DNA of 64,000 nucleotides from Bacillus sp. 2B10 (GTDB lineage: Bacteria; Pseudomonadota; Alphaproteobacteria; Sphingomonadales; Sphingomonadaceae): contig RPSH01000004.1 in the NCBI GenBank assembly GCA_003946805.1, positions 124,001 through 188,000 of the forward strand, in the 5' to 3' direction. The notes under the pieces are model-generated. The model was given only the letters and a program-made list of their open reading frames with translations, ran no database searches and was not told the origin of the DNA. The translations under genes were made by a program, and so were the position numbers. Position 1 is the stretch's first letter; each line of letters starts with the position of its first letter. Positions 27,958 to 36,891 of this stretch are shown here, piece after piece.

Positions 27958-28857
27958 TCAGCGGTTGCACCCCGGACCCAGCGATACCTTGTTGTTCGAC
28001 CCCTCGGACTTGACGATCTGCGCCCCGGCCGGCCGGGAGAGGGTGCAGCGGACGATCGTGACGTCGGTCCCGCCGGCCACGATCAGCAGCGGTGCCAGCG
28101 TCGTGTTGGTGGCGATCAGGTGTTCGATCCGCACGCGCGCGCCCTTGCCGGCCCAGACGGCGGCACTGCTCCAGCCATTCGCGGTCAGCGTGCCGGCGGA
28201 GATCGTGTTCCAGAACCGATAGTCGCGGCCGTTCCGTTCGGCGACCAGATCGTCCAGCCGCCAGTCGCCCTTGATGTCGAACCCGCCGTCACTGTTGTTC
28301 CCGGAGGACACGTTCAGGATTCGTCCCTGCGTCTCGCCCTCGGTCGCGATGCCGTCGCCATTGGTGTACCCCTTGCCGTCGACCATGCGAAACCCGCGCA
28401 CCCGGCCGTCGCGGATGACGATGTTGCGTCCGGCAGTAATCGCGATTCCTTCGGGCAGATGCTTGCCGCGTTGCGGCTGGGCGCGCATCGTCAGGTCGAA
28501 ATCGCGAATGGTGACGTCGTTCGCCGTCCGCAGGCGAATGCCGTCGCGTTGCAGGTCGGTGGCCACGATCCCGGCAATCGTCGATTTTTCCAGAACCGAG
28601 TCGGGACGGCTCTCGATGGCGCGATAGGCGCGTCGAACGACTGCCGGTCCGATCGTCGCCGCCGCGACCTGCCCTTCGATCAGCGCGGCGCCGTTCTGGC
28701 CGGGGGTATCGACCGTGCCCGCCGGGCGCCAGCGTTGTGCCGAGGCGATCCTGGTCGGTTGCGCCTCCGACGGGGGTAGGGTCTGTGCAGGCGCGCAGGT
28801 CGAGATCGCGGCACCGACGATCAGCGAGATCGGCGACAGGGTCGTGCGGATGTTCAT
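27958..28857 (-). CDS. Exported right-handed beta-helix protein (putative polysaccharide-active)
   Basis: 299 residues from ATG 28857, with GGAG six bases upstream; the ATG at 28869 lacks a site. A signal peptide (about 1-26) ends at APA before QTLPPSEA. The mature protein is a beta-helix with rungs such as DGIRLRTANDVTIRDFDL and NIVIRDGRVRGFRM, and the block YTNGDGIATEGETQG recalls the [11 protein letters not shown] block of the two large beta-helix proteins nearby. Periplasmic or surface location is expected. It heads the minus-strand operon, 78 bp before the spike-base-like gene. Confidence 0.83.
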   Translation of the reverse strand: MNIRTTLSPISLIVGAAISTCAPAQTLPPSEAQPTRIASAQRWRPAGTVDTPGQNGAALIEGQVAAATIGPAVVRRAYRAIESRPDSVLEKSTIAGIVATDLQRDGIRLRTANDVTIRDFDLTMRAQPQRGKHLPEGIAITAGRNIVIRDGRVRGFRMVDGKGYTNGDGIATEGETQGRILNVSSGNNSDGGFDIKGDWRLDDLVAERNGRDYRFWNTISAGTLTANGWSSAAVWAGKGARVRIEHLIATNTTLAPLLIVAGGTDVTIVRCTLSRPAGAQIVKSEGSNNKVSLGPGCNR

Positions 28858-28889
28858 GCGATGCTCCATCGATCATGTGTCGGGAAAAA

Positions 28890-28916
28890 GTTAACGCCGA
28901 CAATATCGGCGTTAAC
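28890..28916. promoter_or_regulatory. Perfect 11-bp inverted repeat, operator candidate
   Basis: GTTAACGCCGA and TCGGCGTTAAC are separated by CAATA. A further half-site GGCGTTAAC lies at 28939-28947. The element sits in the divergent promoter region between the exported beta-helix gene (start 28857) and the giant RTX gene (start 29130), where a regulator could control both. Confidence 0.6.
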
Positions 28917-28953
28917 GTTTCGTCTGGAACCAAGGGTAGGCGTTAACTGGTTA

Positions 28954-28970
28954 ATGTCCCAGATGGACAT
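28954..28970. promoter_or_regulatory. Second inverted repeat in the same divergent region
   Basis: ATGTCC and GGACAT are separated by CAGAT. With the 28890 element it shares a five-base spacer. It is short, so chance is not excluded on its own; the clustering of such repeats is what makes it notable. Confidence 0.4.
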
Positions 28971-28979
28971 TTCTACAGC

Positions 28980-29019
28980 GATTTATCAGGTAGTTGCGGC
29001 CGTTCATTTTTGATAAATC
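28980..29019. promoter_or_regulatory. AT-rich inverted repeat upstream of the giant RTX gene
   Basis: GATTTATCA (28980-28988) is repeated inverted as TGATAAATC (29011-29019), 22 bases apart, in a region distinctly less GC-rich than the rest of the window. It ends 110 bp before the TTG start at 29130 and could be a regulator site or part of the leader. Confidence 0.45.
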
Positions 29020-29129
29020 AGCCTTGTCACAAACGGCCGGGTGTCGTTGCGACGGTTAAATGGCGGGCTGGTCCCGTATTCCATTTCCGGTTCTGCCGTC
29101 CACCGGAACGGCACAGATAGGCTGTCGCG

Positions 29130-32100
29130 TTGAGCAAGATTTATATTTCCCCCAAAGGATCCGGTCTCGGCGATGGAAGCAGCGTGGACAACGCTGCGCC
29201 TTTCAGCGTCATCGGGTCGATGATCAGCAATGCAGCGCCCGATGACGAGGTGCTGCTGCTGGCCGACAAGGGGAATTACGATCTTACCGGTGCGGCAATC
29301 ATCATCGTCGGCGGTGGTGGCGAGGACGGGCGTCCCGTCGTCATCCGCGGTATCGACAGTGACGGTAATTCGATGCGTGCCAGCATCGTCGGCTCTCGCC
29401 CCGATCCGTTCGATCCCGACGGTTTCGTCGGGGAGCAGGTGTTTCGTCTGGTCAACGGTGCAGACAATCTGACGTTTCGCGACCTGAGCTTCACCAATAT
29501 CGGCTATGGTGCGTTTCGCGTTGGCGGCGACATCCGCAATCTGGTGATCGAGGACATCGACGCCACCAACGTCCAGCGTTTCTTCGAGAATTTCATTACC
29601 GCGCCGAATGCGACCGCGACGATCACCGGGCTGACGATCCGGAACGTGCAGGTCGATGGATTCTCGCGCGGGGTCATCCGGCTTGGCTACGACACGTCCG
29701 ACGTGCTGATCGAAAACGTGCATGGCGACAGCCAGCGGCAGGACGAAACCGGCTCGTCCTTCGCGATCGGCGTCCATATCGAGGGTACGGCCCACGACAT
29801 CGTCATCCGTGATTCCAGTATGCGCAACGCCGAGGACCGGCTGTCGGGCAGCTTCTGGAACGGCGACGGGTTCGCGACGGAGGGCGGCGCGTACAACGTC
29901 CATTTCGAAAGCACGCTGGCGGGCGGCAATGTCGATGCGGGGTTCGACATCAAGTCGACCACGACGACGTTCGACCACACGGTCGCGCTTGACAATGGTC
30001 GCGGGTATCGCATGTGGGCGACCGATACGGTCCTGACCGATATCACCAGCATCGATCCCTATCTGCGGGGCGGCAACAGCAGCCAGAACCACATCTGGTT
30101 CAATCGCGGTGCCGCCGCGACGATCATCCGCCCGGCGCTCAGCGACGATGTATCGACGACGGCGATCAGCCTGACCGAAGGGTCGGCGACGGCGAACATC
30201 TCTGGCCTGATCGCGATGATCGGGGCGAACGCCACCCTGTACCGGGTGCTCAGCAAGTCGGTGTTCAACGCCGACGGGGTATCGACCGGCACGGCGGTCG
30301 CGAGCGGCGTGTCGTTCGCCGAGTCGGAAATCGGAGTCGCGGCCTTTGCCGACGACAACGGTCCGCACCTGATCGTCGGGAGCAGGCATGACGACGTGAT
30401 CCGCGGCGGCGCGGGCAGCGACGTGCTCATGGGTGGCGACGGGTTCGACCGGCTGTTCGGCGGCGCCGGCAACGACCTGCTGGTCGGTGGTGCCGGGCGC
30501 GACGTCCTGCTGGGTGGCGACGGGTTCGACATCATCGACTATTCGGGCAGTTCGGCCGGCATCCGGATCGACTTGCGCGAGACGGTCGGGTCGGGTGGCG
30601 ACGCCGAAGGGGATCTGTTCGATTCGATCGAGAGCGTGATCGGATCGGCATTTGCCGACGTGCTGGTCGGCGATCGTGGCGCCAACGTGCTGAACGGCGG
30701 CGCGGGCGCCGACGTGATCGATGGCGGTGCCGGCGACGACGTGCTGAACGGCGGCAGCGGCGCGGACATCCTGCGCGGCGGTACGGGGTTCGACGTCGCC
30801 GATTACAGCGGTGGAAGCTCGGGCGTGACCGTCGACCTGCAGGCCGGAACCGGCAGCGGCGGCGATGCCGAAGGCGACACGCTGAGCGGGATCGAAGGTG
30901 TCATCGGCACGGCGTTCGACGATACGCTGATCGCGGCGGCCAGCGGATCGCTGCTCGTCGGCGGCGCGGGCGCGGACCGGCTCTACGGATCGACCGGGGT
31001 CGATACCGCCGATTATTCGGCCAGTGCGACCGGGGTTTCAATCGACCTGTCCACGGGAATCGGCACCGGCGGCGATGCCGAAGGCGATATCCTGTCCGAT
31101 ATCGAACGGGTGATCGGATCGGCGCAGGCGGATGTGCTGACGGGCGGCGCGGGCAACGACGTGCTGGCGGGCGGCGGTGGTGCGGATCGGCTGGACGGCG
31201 GCGCGGGTAGCGATACTGCGGATTATTCGGCCAGCCGGGGAGCGGTGCGGATCGACCTTGCCGCCGGGACCGGCAGCGGCGGCGATGCCGAAGGCGATAC
31301 GCTGGTGTCGATCGAATCGGTCAGGGGATCGGCTCTCGCCGATGTCCTGGCGGGCAGCGCCGGTGCCGACATCCTTACGGGCGGCGCGGGCGACGACGTG
31401 CTGATCGGGCGGGGCGGCGGCGACCTGCTGGTCGGCGGCGCCGGGTTCGACACGGTCAGCTATGCCGATGCGGCGGAGGGGGTAACGCTCGACGTGGCGA
31501 ACGGCACGGGGTCCGGCGATGCCGCGGGCGATGTGCTGGTCGAGGTCGAGGCGCTGCTCGGCTCGGCCTATGCCGACCGGCTCTTCGCCGGCGGTGCGAT
31601 CCGGCAGCTGGACGGTGGCGCGGGTGACGACCTGCTCGTCGGCAGCGCGGGCGACGACCGGCTGATCGGTGGCCGGGGCGCCGACCAGATCGATGGCGGC
31701 GACGGGTTCGACACGGCCGACTATTCCGGTTCGGCGGAGGGCGTGGCGGTCTATCTGGCCACCGGCATCGGGACTGCCGGCGATGCGCTGGGCGACCGGC
31801 TGACCAGCATCGAACGGCTGGTGGGCAGCAATTTCGCCGACGTGCTGGAAGGCGATGGCCGTGGCACGTCGCTGGTCGGCGGGGCCGGTGCGGACATGCT
31901 GATCGGCGCGTCCGTGCTCGACCGTGCCGATTATTCGGCCAGCGCGTCGGGGGTGGTCGTGGACCTTGCCGCCGGGACCGGATCGGGTGGCGATGCCGAG
32001 GGCGACCGCCTGACCGGCATCGGAGCGATCCGTGGTACGGCGTTCGCCGACCGCCTGACCGGCGACAGTCGCGACAACCATATCATGGGCGGTGCGGGTG

Positions 32101-35100
32101 CCGATGTCCTGGCGGGCGGTGCCGGGTTCGATACGGCGGATTACTCGGACTATGTCAGCACGACGACGACCGGACTGGTCATCAATCTGGCTGCCGGCAC
32201 GGCGTCCGACGGTGATACGCTGTCGGGGTTCGAGGCCGTGATCGGCACGGCCTATGCTGACACGCTGACCGGTGACGCGAATGCCAACCGGCTGGAGGGC
32301 GGGGACGGCAACGACACGCTGAACGGCGGTGCCGGGGCCGATACGATGATCGGCGGCAACGGCGACGATACCTACACCGTCGACAATGTCGGCGACGTCG
32401 TGATCGAGACTGCGGATGGCGGACAGGATCGCGTCAACACCTCGATCGGCAACTATACGCTCGGGCTCGGCGTCGAATCGCTCGGCTATACCGGCAGCGG
32501 CACCTTTGTCGGTACCGGCAACGAACTCGACAACGTGTTCTACGGCAGTTCCGGCAGCGAGACGTGGTACGGGCTGGACGGCAACGACAAGTTCCAGGGA
32601 ACGCTGGGTGCCGACACCTTCCATGGCGGTGCCGGGATCAACAGCGCCGACTATTCGAAGTCGAAGGTCGCCATCACGCTGAACCTGGTGACCAACGTCA
32701 ACCTGGGCGGCGATGCGGCGGGGGACCGGCTGTACGACGTGCAGACGATCATCGGGTCGAACTACGACGACGTTATGACCGGGGACGACAAGGACAACCT
32801 GATCTACGGTCGTAGCGGCGTGGATACGCTGTATGGCGGTGGTGGTGCCGACCGGATGGACGGCGGCGTGGGTGCCGATCTACTGTATGGCGGGTCGGGC
32901 GACGATCTGTACATCGTCGACGATCAGGGCGACCGGGTGATCGAAGTGCTCGGCGAAGGCTTCGATCGCGTCCTCACCACCTTGTCCAACTATGTCCTGC
33001 CCGACAATGTAGAGGCGCTGACGGGCAATGCGACCATCCGGTTCACCGGCACGGGCAATACGTTGAACAACGTCATCACGGGCAACACGAACATCGACAC
33101 GCTGTCCGGCATGGACGGCGACGACATCCTGATCGGTCTGGGCGGCGGCGACATCCTTGATGGTGGCGAAGGCAGCGACACGGTCAGCTATGCCGACAAT
33201 GTCGTGGGCGTCCGCATCAACCTGCTGACGGGTGAGGCCGCGGGCGGCGACGCGCAGGGCGACGTGTTCCGCAGCATCGAGAACGTGATCGGCACGTCCT
33301 TTGCCGACACGCTGACCGGAGATGCCGGCGCGAACCGCCTGTCCGGCGGCGGGGGCAAGGACGTCCTGACCGGCGGCGAGGGCAACGACTATCTTGACGG
33401 CGGTTCTGGCGCGGACGTGATGGACGGTGGCGAAGGCGACGACACCTATGTCGTCGACAATGGCGGCGACCAGATCGTCGACAGCGCCGGCAACGACACG
33501 GTTCGCACCAGCATGTCGGCCTATACGCTGGCGGCGGGGCTGGAAAATCTGGCGGCGACGGGCGTGCTGTCGTTCACCGGGGTGGGCAACGCCGCCGCGA
33601 ACGTCATCACCGGCGGCATCGCGAACGACAGCCTCAGCGGGCTGGAGGGCGATGACACGCTTCAGGGCGGGGCGGGTGCCGACCTGATCGATGGCGGCAG
33701 CGGGTTCGACATCGCCAGCTACGCCGGCAGCGCCGCCGGCGTCACCGTCGATCTGGGGCAGGGCATCGCGCGCGGCGGCGACGCCGAAGGCGACGTGCTG
33801 ACCGGTATCGAAGGGCTGACCGGGTCGGCCTTGGCCGACATGCTGACCGGCGATGCCGGGGCCAACCGCCTGTCGGGCGGTGGCGGCAACGACCGGATCG
33901 ACGGCGGTGCCGGACTGGACACGATGGTGATGTCCGGCGCGCGGAGCGACTATGCGTTCCGGTCGGTCGATGGCGTCCTACACGTCATCGACCTGCGGGC
34001 CGGATCGCCCGATGGCAACGACAGCTTCGTCAACATCGAACGGATCGAGTTCGCGAGCGGCAGCGGCATACCCACCGGCGCGGTGACCGGCACGATCGCC
34101 AACGACACGCTGAACGGGACCAGCGCGGTCGACACCTTCTTCTTCGACACCGCGACCGGCATTGCCGGCGGCAGCGACCAGATCCGTAACTTCGGTGCCG
34201 GCGACCGCGTGGTGACGACCACTGCCCTGGCCGGTGCCAATGCCAGCGGCGTGATCCGCGTCAATGCGAGCGACCGGTTCGTCCTGTCGGCGACGGAGGA
34301 TGCGCCGACTGGTTCCACCGGCACGCTGAAGCTGTTCGCGACCGGGACCGGCAAGCTGATCCCGTCGATCAAGCTGATCGGCAGCGAGACGCGCGACGGC
34401 GTGACCTATTACGTCTATGCCGCGGCGACCGACGACAAGGCCGATGCCAGGCTGGACCTGGGGCGGAGCGCCGCGCCGACCGTGACGATGACGCAATCGG
34501 CAGGGACGCTCAGCACCGTCGCGGCGACCGCCGCCGTCACGCTGACCTTCGACCGTGCGCCGTCCGGGCTGACGATCGACGATCTGGTGGCCAATCACGG
34601 CACCGTATCGAACCTGCAGGTGTCGGCCACCAATCCGCTGGTGTACACCGTCATGTTCACGGCGGCCAACGGCTATGCCGGCACCGGCGGCATCGCGATC
34701 GCGGCAGGGCGCTTTACCGGCGATGATGGCGTCGCCAACACGGCCGGGGCGGCGATCGGACTGTCGATCGACACGGTGGCACCGACGGTCGAGATCACCA
34801 GCAACACGACCCAGCTGGGCCATGGTCAGCAGGCGAAGCTGACCCTGACCTTCTCCGAAGCGCCGGTCGGCCTGACGACGGCCGATATCGCGGTCGGCAG
34901 CGGGACCGTCACCGATCTGGTCGGTACGACCGATGCCCGTGTCTATCACGTGACGTACACGCCCGGGGACGGCGTCCTCGATCCGGCGATGCAGGTCACG
35001 ATTGCGGCGCAGAGCTATACCGACTCGGTCGGCAACGCCGGTGCGGGGAACGGCGTGACGCTGGCGGTCGATACCGCCAGTGCGATCTACAGCGGCACGG

Positions 35101-35819
35101 CCGGCAGCGACCGCTTCACCGCGATGTCGGATGCGAACTGGACGATCGACGGCAATGGCGGCGCGGACGTCCTGTCCGGGCGGGGCGGGGCCGACCTGAT
35201 CCGTGGCGGGGAAGGCGACGACCGCCTGCATGGCGGCGGTGGCAGCGATGTTCTGAACGGCGGCAACGGCATCGACGCGGCGATGTTCGACGGCGCGCGG
35301 AGCGACTATGCCTTCGCCTTCAACAACGGCGTGCTGGAAATCCGCGACCTGCGCGTGGGCGCACCGGAGGGTAACGACCGATTGATCGATATCGAGCAAC
35401 TGTCCTTTGCCGGCAGCAACGGCGCCCCGACCGGTTCGGTCGTCGGCACCTATGCCAATGATACGATGGTCGGGACGGCCGGCGCGGACACGTTCTTCTT
35501 CGACACGGCGACCGGGCTTGTCGGCGGGAGCGATCAGATCCGCAACTTCGGTGCGGGCGACCGGGTGGTGATGACGTCGCAATTGTACGACGACAATGCC
35601 GATGGACGAATCCGGGCAGGTGCCAGCGACCGGTTCAACCTGCCGGGCGTCGCCGGGGACGCGATGGGTTCGACCGGGACGCTCAAGATTACCGGTGCTT
35701 CGGGCGGCGTGTTGTCGAACCTGCAACTGATCGAGCAGGTCGTGCACGACGGCATCCATTACTACGTGTACGGCCTTGTCGGGGATGCCACGGTGCACGG
35801 CGACCTGCTGTTCGGATAG
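29130..35819 (+). CDS. Giant RTX/beta-helix/Ig-like secreted surface protein (2229 aa)
   Basis: 2229 residues from a TTG start ([11 protein letters not shown]); no signal peptide. Domain order: beta-helix closely related to that of 23510-25807 (about 1-410); RTX-type glycine-rich nonapeptide region (about 417-1600) with eleven copies of a DYSxSxxGVxVDL...GSGGDAEGD unit; first FFFDT module (about 1650-1770); two bacterial Ig-like domains (about 1782-1984, [15 protein letters not shown]); further RTX repeats (about 1989-2054); final FFFDT module (about 2100-2229). RTX repeats bind calcium and fold after type I secretion. The T1SS genes start 1.1 kb downstream. It is probably an EPS-matrix or adhesin-like protein, possibly with lyase activity in the beta-helix. 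Confidence 0.9.
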   Translation: MSKIYISPKGSGLGDGSSVDNAAPFSVIGSMISNAAPDDEVLLLADKGNYDLTGAAIIIVGGGGEDGRPVVIRGIDSDGNSMRASIVGSRPDPFDPDGFVGEQVFRLVNGADNLTFRDLSFTNIGYGAFRVGGDIRNLVIEDIDATNVQRFFENFITAPNATATITGLTIRNVQVDGFSRGVIRLGYDTSDVLIENVHGDSQRQDETGSSFAIGVHIEGTAHDIVIRDSSMRNAEDRLSGSFWNGDGFATEGGAYNVHFESTLAGGNVDAGFDIKSTTTTFDHTVALDNGRGYRMWATDTVLTDITSIDPYLRGGNSSQNHIWFNRGAAATIIRPALSDDVSTTAISLTEGSATANISGLIAMIGANATLYRVLSKSVFNADGVSTGTAVASGVSFAESEIGVAAFADDNGPHLIVGSRHDDVIRGGAGSDVLMGGDGFDRLFGGAGNDLLVGGAGRDVLLGGDGFDIIDYSGSSAGIRIDLRETVGSGGDAEGDLFDSIESVIGSAFADVLVGDRGANVLNGGAGADVIDGGAGDDVLNGGSGADILRGGTGFDVADYSGGSSGVTVDLQAGTGSGGDAEGDTLSGIEGVIGTAFDDTLIAAASGSLLVGGAGADRLYGSTGVDTADYSASATGVSIDLSTGIGTGGDAEGDILSDIERVIGSAQADVLTGGAGNDVLAGGGGADRLDGGAGSDTADYSASRGAVRIDLAAGTGSGGDAEGDTLVSIESVRGSALADVLAGSAGADILTGGAGDDVLIGRGGGDLLVGGAGFDTVSYADAAEGVTLDVANGTGSGDAAGDVLVEVEALLGSAYADRLFAGGAIRQLDGGAGDDLLVGSAGDDRLIGGRGADQIDGGDGFDTADYSGSAEGVAVYLATGIGTAGDALGDRLTSIERLVGSNFADVLEGDGRGTSLVGGAGADMLIGASVLDRADYSASASGVVVDLAAGTGSGGDAEGDRLTGIGAIRGTAFADRLTGDSRDNHIMGGAGADVLAGGAGFDTADYSDYVSTTTTGLVINLAAGTASDGDTLSGFEAVIGTAYADTLTGDANANRLEGGDGNDTLNGGAGADTMIGGNGDDTYTVDNVGDVVIETADGGQDRVNTSIGNYTLGLGVESLGYTGSGTFVGTGNELDNVFYGSSGSETWYGLDGNDKFQGTLGADTFHGGAGINSADYSKSKVAITLNLVTNVNLGGDAAGDRLYDVQTIIGSNYDDVMTGDDKDNLIYGRSGVDTLYGGGGADRMDGGVGADLLYGGSGDDLYIVDDQGDRVIEVLGEGFDRVLTTLSNYVLPDNVEALTGNATIRFTGTGNTLNNVITGNTNIDTLSGMDGDDILIGLGGGDILDGGEGSDTVSYADNVVGVRINLLTGEAAGGDAQGDVFRSIENVIGTSFADTLTGDAGANRLSGGGGKDVLTGGEGNDYLDGGSGADVMDGGEGDDTYVVDNGGDQIVDSAGNDTVRTSMSAYTLAAGLENLAATGVLSFTGVGNAAANVITGGIANDSLSGLEGDDTLQGGAGADLIDGGSGFDIASYAGSAAGVTVDLGQGIARGGDAEGDVLTGIEGLTGSALADMLTGDAGANRLSGGGGNDRIDGGAGLDTMVMSGARSDYAFRSVDGVLHVIDLRAGSPDGNDSFVNIERIEFASGSGIPTGAVTGTIANDTLNGTSAVDTFFFDTATGIAGGSDQIRNFGAGDRVVTTTALAGANASGVIRVNASDRFVLSATEDAPTGSTGTLKLFATGTGKLIPSIKLIGSETRDGVTYYVYAAATDDKADARLDLGRSAAPTVTMTQSAGTLSTVAATAAVTLTFDRAPSGLTIDDLVANHGTVSNLQVSATNPLVYTVMFTAANGYAGTGGIAIAAGRFTGDDGVANTAGAAIGLSIDTVAPTVEITSNTTQLGHGQQAKLTLTFSEAPVGLTTADIAVGSGTVTDLVGTTDARVYHVTYTPGDGVLDPAMQVTIAAQSYTDSVGNAGAGNGVTLAVDTASAIYSGTAGSDRFTAMSDANWTIDGNGGADVLSGRGGADLIRGGEGDDRLHGGGGSDVLNGGNGIDAAMFDGARSDYAFAFNNGVLEIRDLRVGAPEGNDRLIDIEQLSFAGSNGAPTGSVVGTYANDTMVGTAGADTFFFDTATGLVGGSDQIRNFGAGDRVVMTSQLYDDNADGRIRAGASDRFNLPGVAGDAMGSTGTLKITGASGGVLSNLQLIEQVVHDGIHYYVYGLVGDATVHGDLLFG
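30380..33930 (+). repeat. Eleven-copy RTX repeat region within the giant gene
   Basis: Imperfect units, mostly 70-120 codons but a few longer, each carry a beta-strand pair (DTADYSxSxxGVxVDL), a GSGGDAEGD turn, a GSAxADxLxG strand and several GGxGxDxL calcium-binding nonapeptides. The copies differ by substitution but keep frame, as expected for coding repeats that can change number by recombination. Confidence 0.85.
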
Positions 35820-35903
35820 GCCCGGCGCCGCATCCGGGTTGCCGCAATCACCGGTTTGGCGCACACTGGCGGTATCGCACTGCATCATCGAAGGACGCGT
35901 ACG

Positions 35904-36512
35904 TTGGATAACGGGTTAGGGAAGCGAAAGACCGCAACGCTGTTCACGGGGCTGGGCGTCACGGCGCTGCTGCTGTCGGCGTGCGGCGGGGCGACACCAC
36001 CGGTGCAGCAGGCCCCGGTCGCGTCGACCCCTCTCCAGAACGGCACCGGCGGGGACGTATATACGCTGGGTATCGGCGATCGCGTGCGGATCAGCACCTT
36101 CAACGAACCGTCGCTCAGCGGCGAGTTCCAGGTCGGCGGCAAGGGCACGATCAGCTTCCCGCTGATCGGCGACGTTCCTGCGCAGGACAAGACCGGCAAG
36201 CAACTGGAGGCGGTGCTGGTCGAGCGGCTGGGCGCGGGCTATATCCGCAACCCGCGCGTCACCGTCGAAGTCCTCAGCTATCGGCCGTTCTTCATCCTTG
36301 GCGAAGTGAGCCGTCCGGGCCAGTATCCGACGTTCGACGGCATGACGCTCAGCCGGGCGATCGCGCTGGCCGGGGGATATACCTATCGCGCCAATCGCAA
36401 GCAGGCGCTGATCCGGCATCCGGGGGCCACGCAGGAACAGCGCGTTACGATCGATTCCGACGTCCGTATCCAGCCGGGCGACGTGGTACGCATCGGCGAA
36501 CGTTACTTCTGA
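35904..36512 (+). CDS. Outer-membrane polysaccharide export protein (Wza/OPX family)
   Basis: 202 residues from TTG 35904, with AAGGA upstream; the ATG-like frame start at 35856 lacks a site. A lipoprotein signal ends in LLSAC. The poly-export domain begins YTLGIGDRVRISTFNEPSLS and has GKGTISFPLIGDV; a SLBB-type segment follows (FFILGEVSRPGQYP, TYRANRKQALI). The protein is short, without the long C-terminal part of Wza, like GelD of sphingan producers. It should form or gate the outer-membrane channel, together with the kinase/co-polymerase at 40254. Confidence 0.92.
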   Translation: MDNGLGKRKTATLFTGLGVTALLLSACGGATPPVQQAPVASTPLQNGTGGDVYTLGIGDRVRISTFNEPSLSGEFQVGGKGTISFPLIGDVPAQDKTGKQLEAVLVERLGAGYIRNPRVTVEVLSYRPFFILGEVSRPGQYPTFDGMTLSRAIALAGGYTYRANRKQALIRHPGATQEQRVTIDSDVRIQPGDVVRIGERYF

Positions 36513-36567
36513 TCGGTTTTGGGCCGGCCGGCGGGCGGATCGTCCGTCGCCGGCCTTCCGGTTCGCC

Positions 36568-36738
36568 TCAGCGCAGGATCGCGTCGGTCAGCGCGCCGAA
36601 GAGGCGGGACATCGGTTCGCGGAACGTCAATGCGAGCAGCAGCATCGTGACCGGCCAGCGCAGCGAATCGATCAGCGCGGCGGACCATTGTTTCCAGCTC
36701 ATCGCCGGCACGGCGGTCTTGTCTTCTATACCATTCAT
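36568..36738 (-). CDS. Possible 56-residue single-helix membrane protein
   Basis: A 57-codon frame from ATG 36738 to a TGA at 36568-36570. The product starts MNGIEDKTAVPAM, has an aromatic stretch SWKQW and one hydrophobic helix (WPVTMLLLALTF), and ends in GALTDAILR. The ribosome-binding site is weak. Coding status rests on the coherent amphipathic-plus-membrane pattern and on its fit in the gap between the export gene and the T1SS transporter. No family recognised. Confidence 0.5.
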   Translation of the reverse strand: MNGIEDKTAVPAMSWKQWSAALIDSLRWPVTMLLLALTFREPMSRLFGALTDAILR

Positions 36739-36891
36739 GGCGACAGCATATGCGCCCGTGCCGGGGCGGTCCAGCCGTCATGACGCCGGGCGCCGGGCGG
36801 CCCGGGACATCGGGATGATTCGGTAACGACCCGTATTTGGTAACTTTTCCGGAATAGCGTATCGGTGAACCGCGATTAGGGCGCGAACGAT

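Noticed and set aside
30380..33930. Direct DNA repeats considered as a CRISPR-like or satellite array
   Set aside because: Spacing is irregular and always in codon multiples; they encode RTX nonapeptides.
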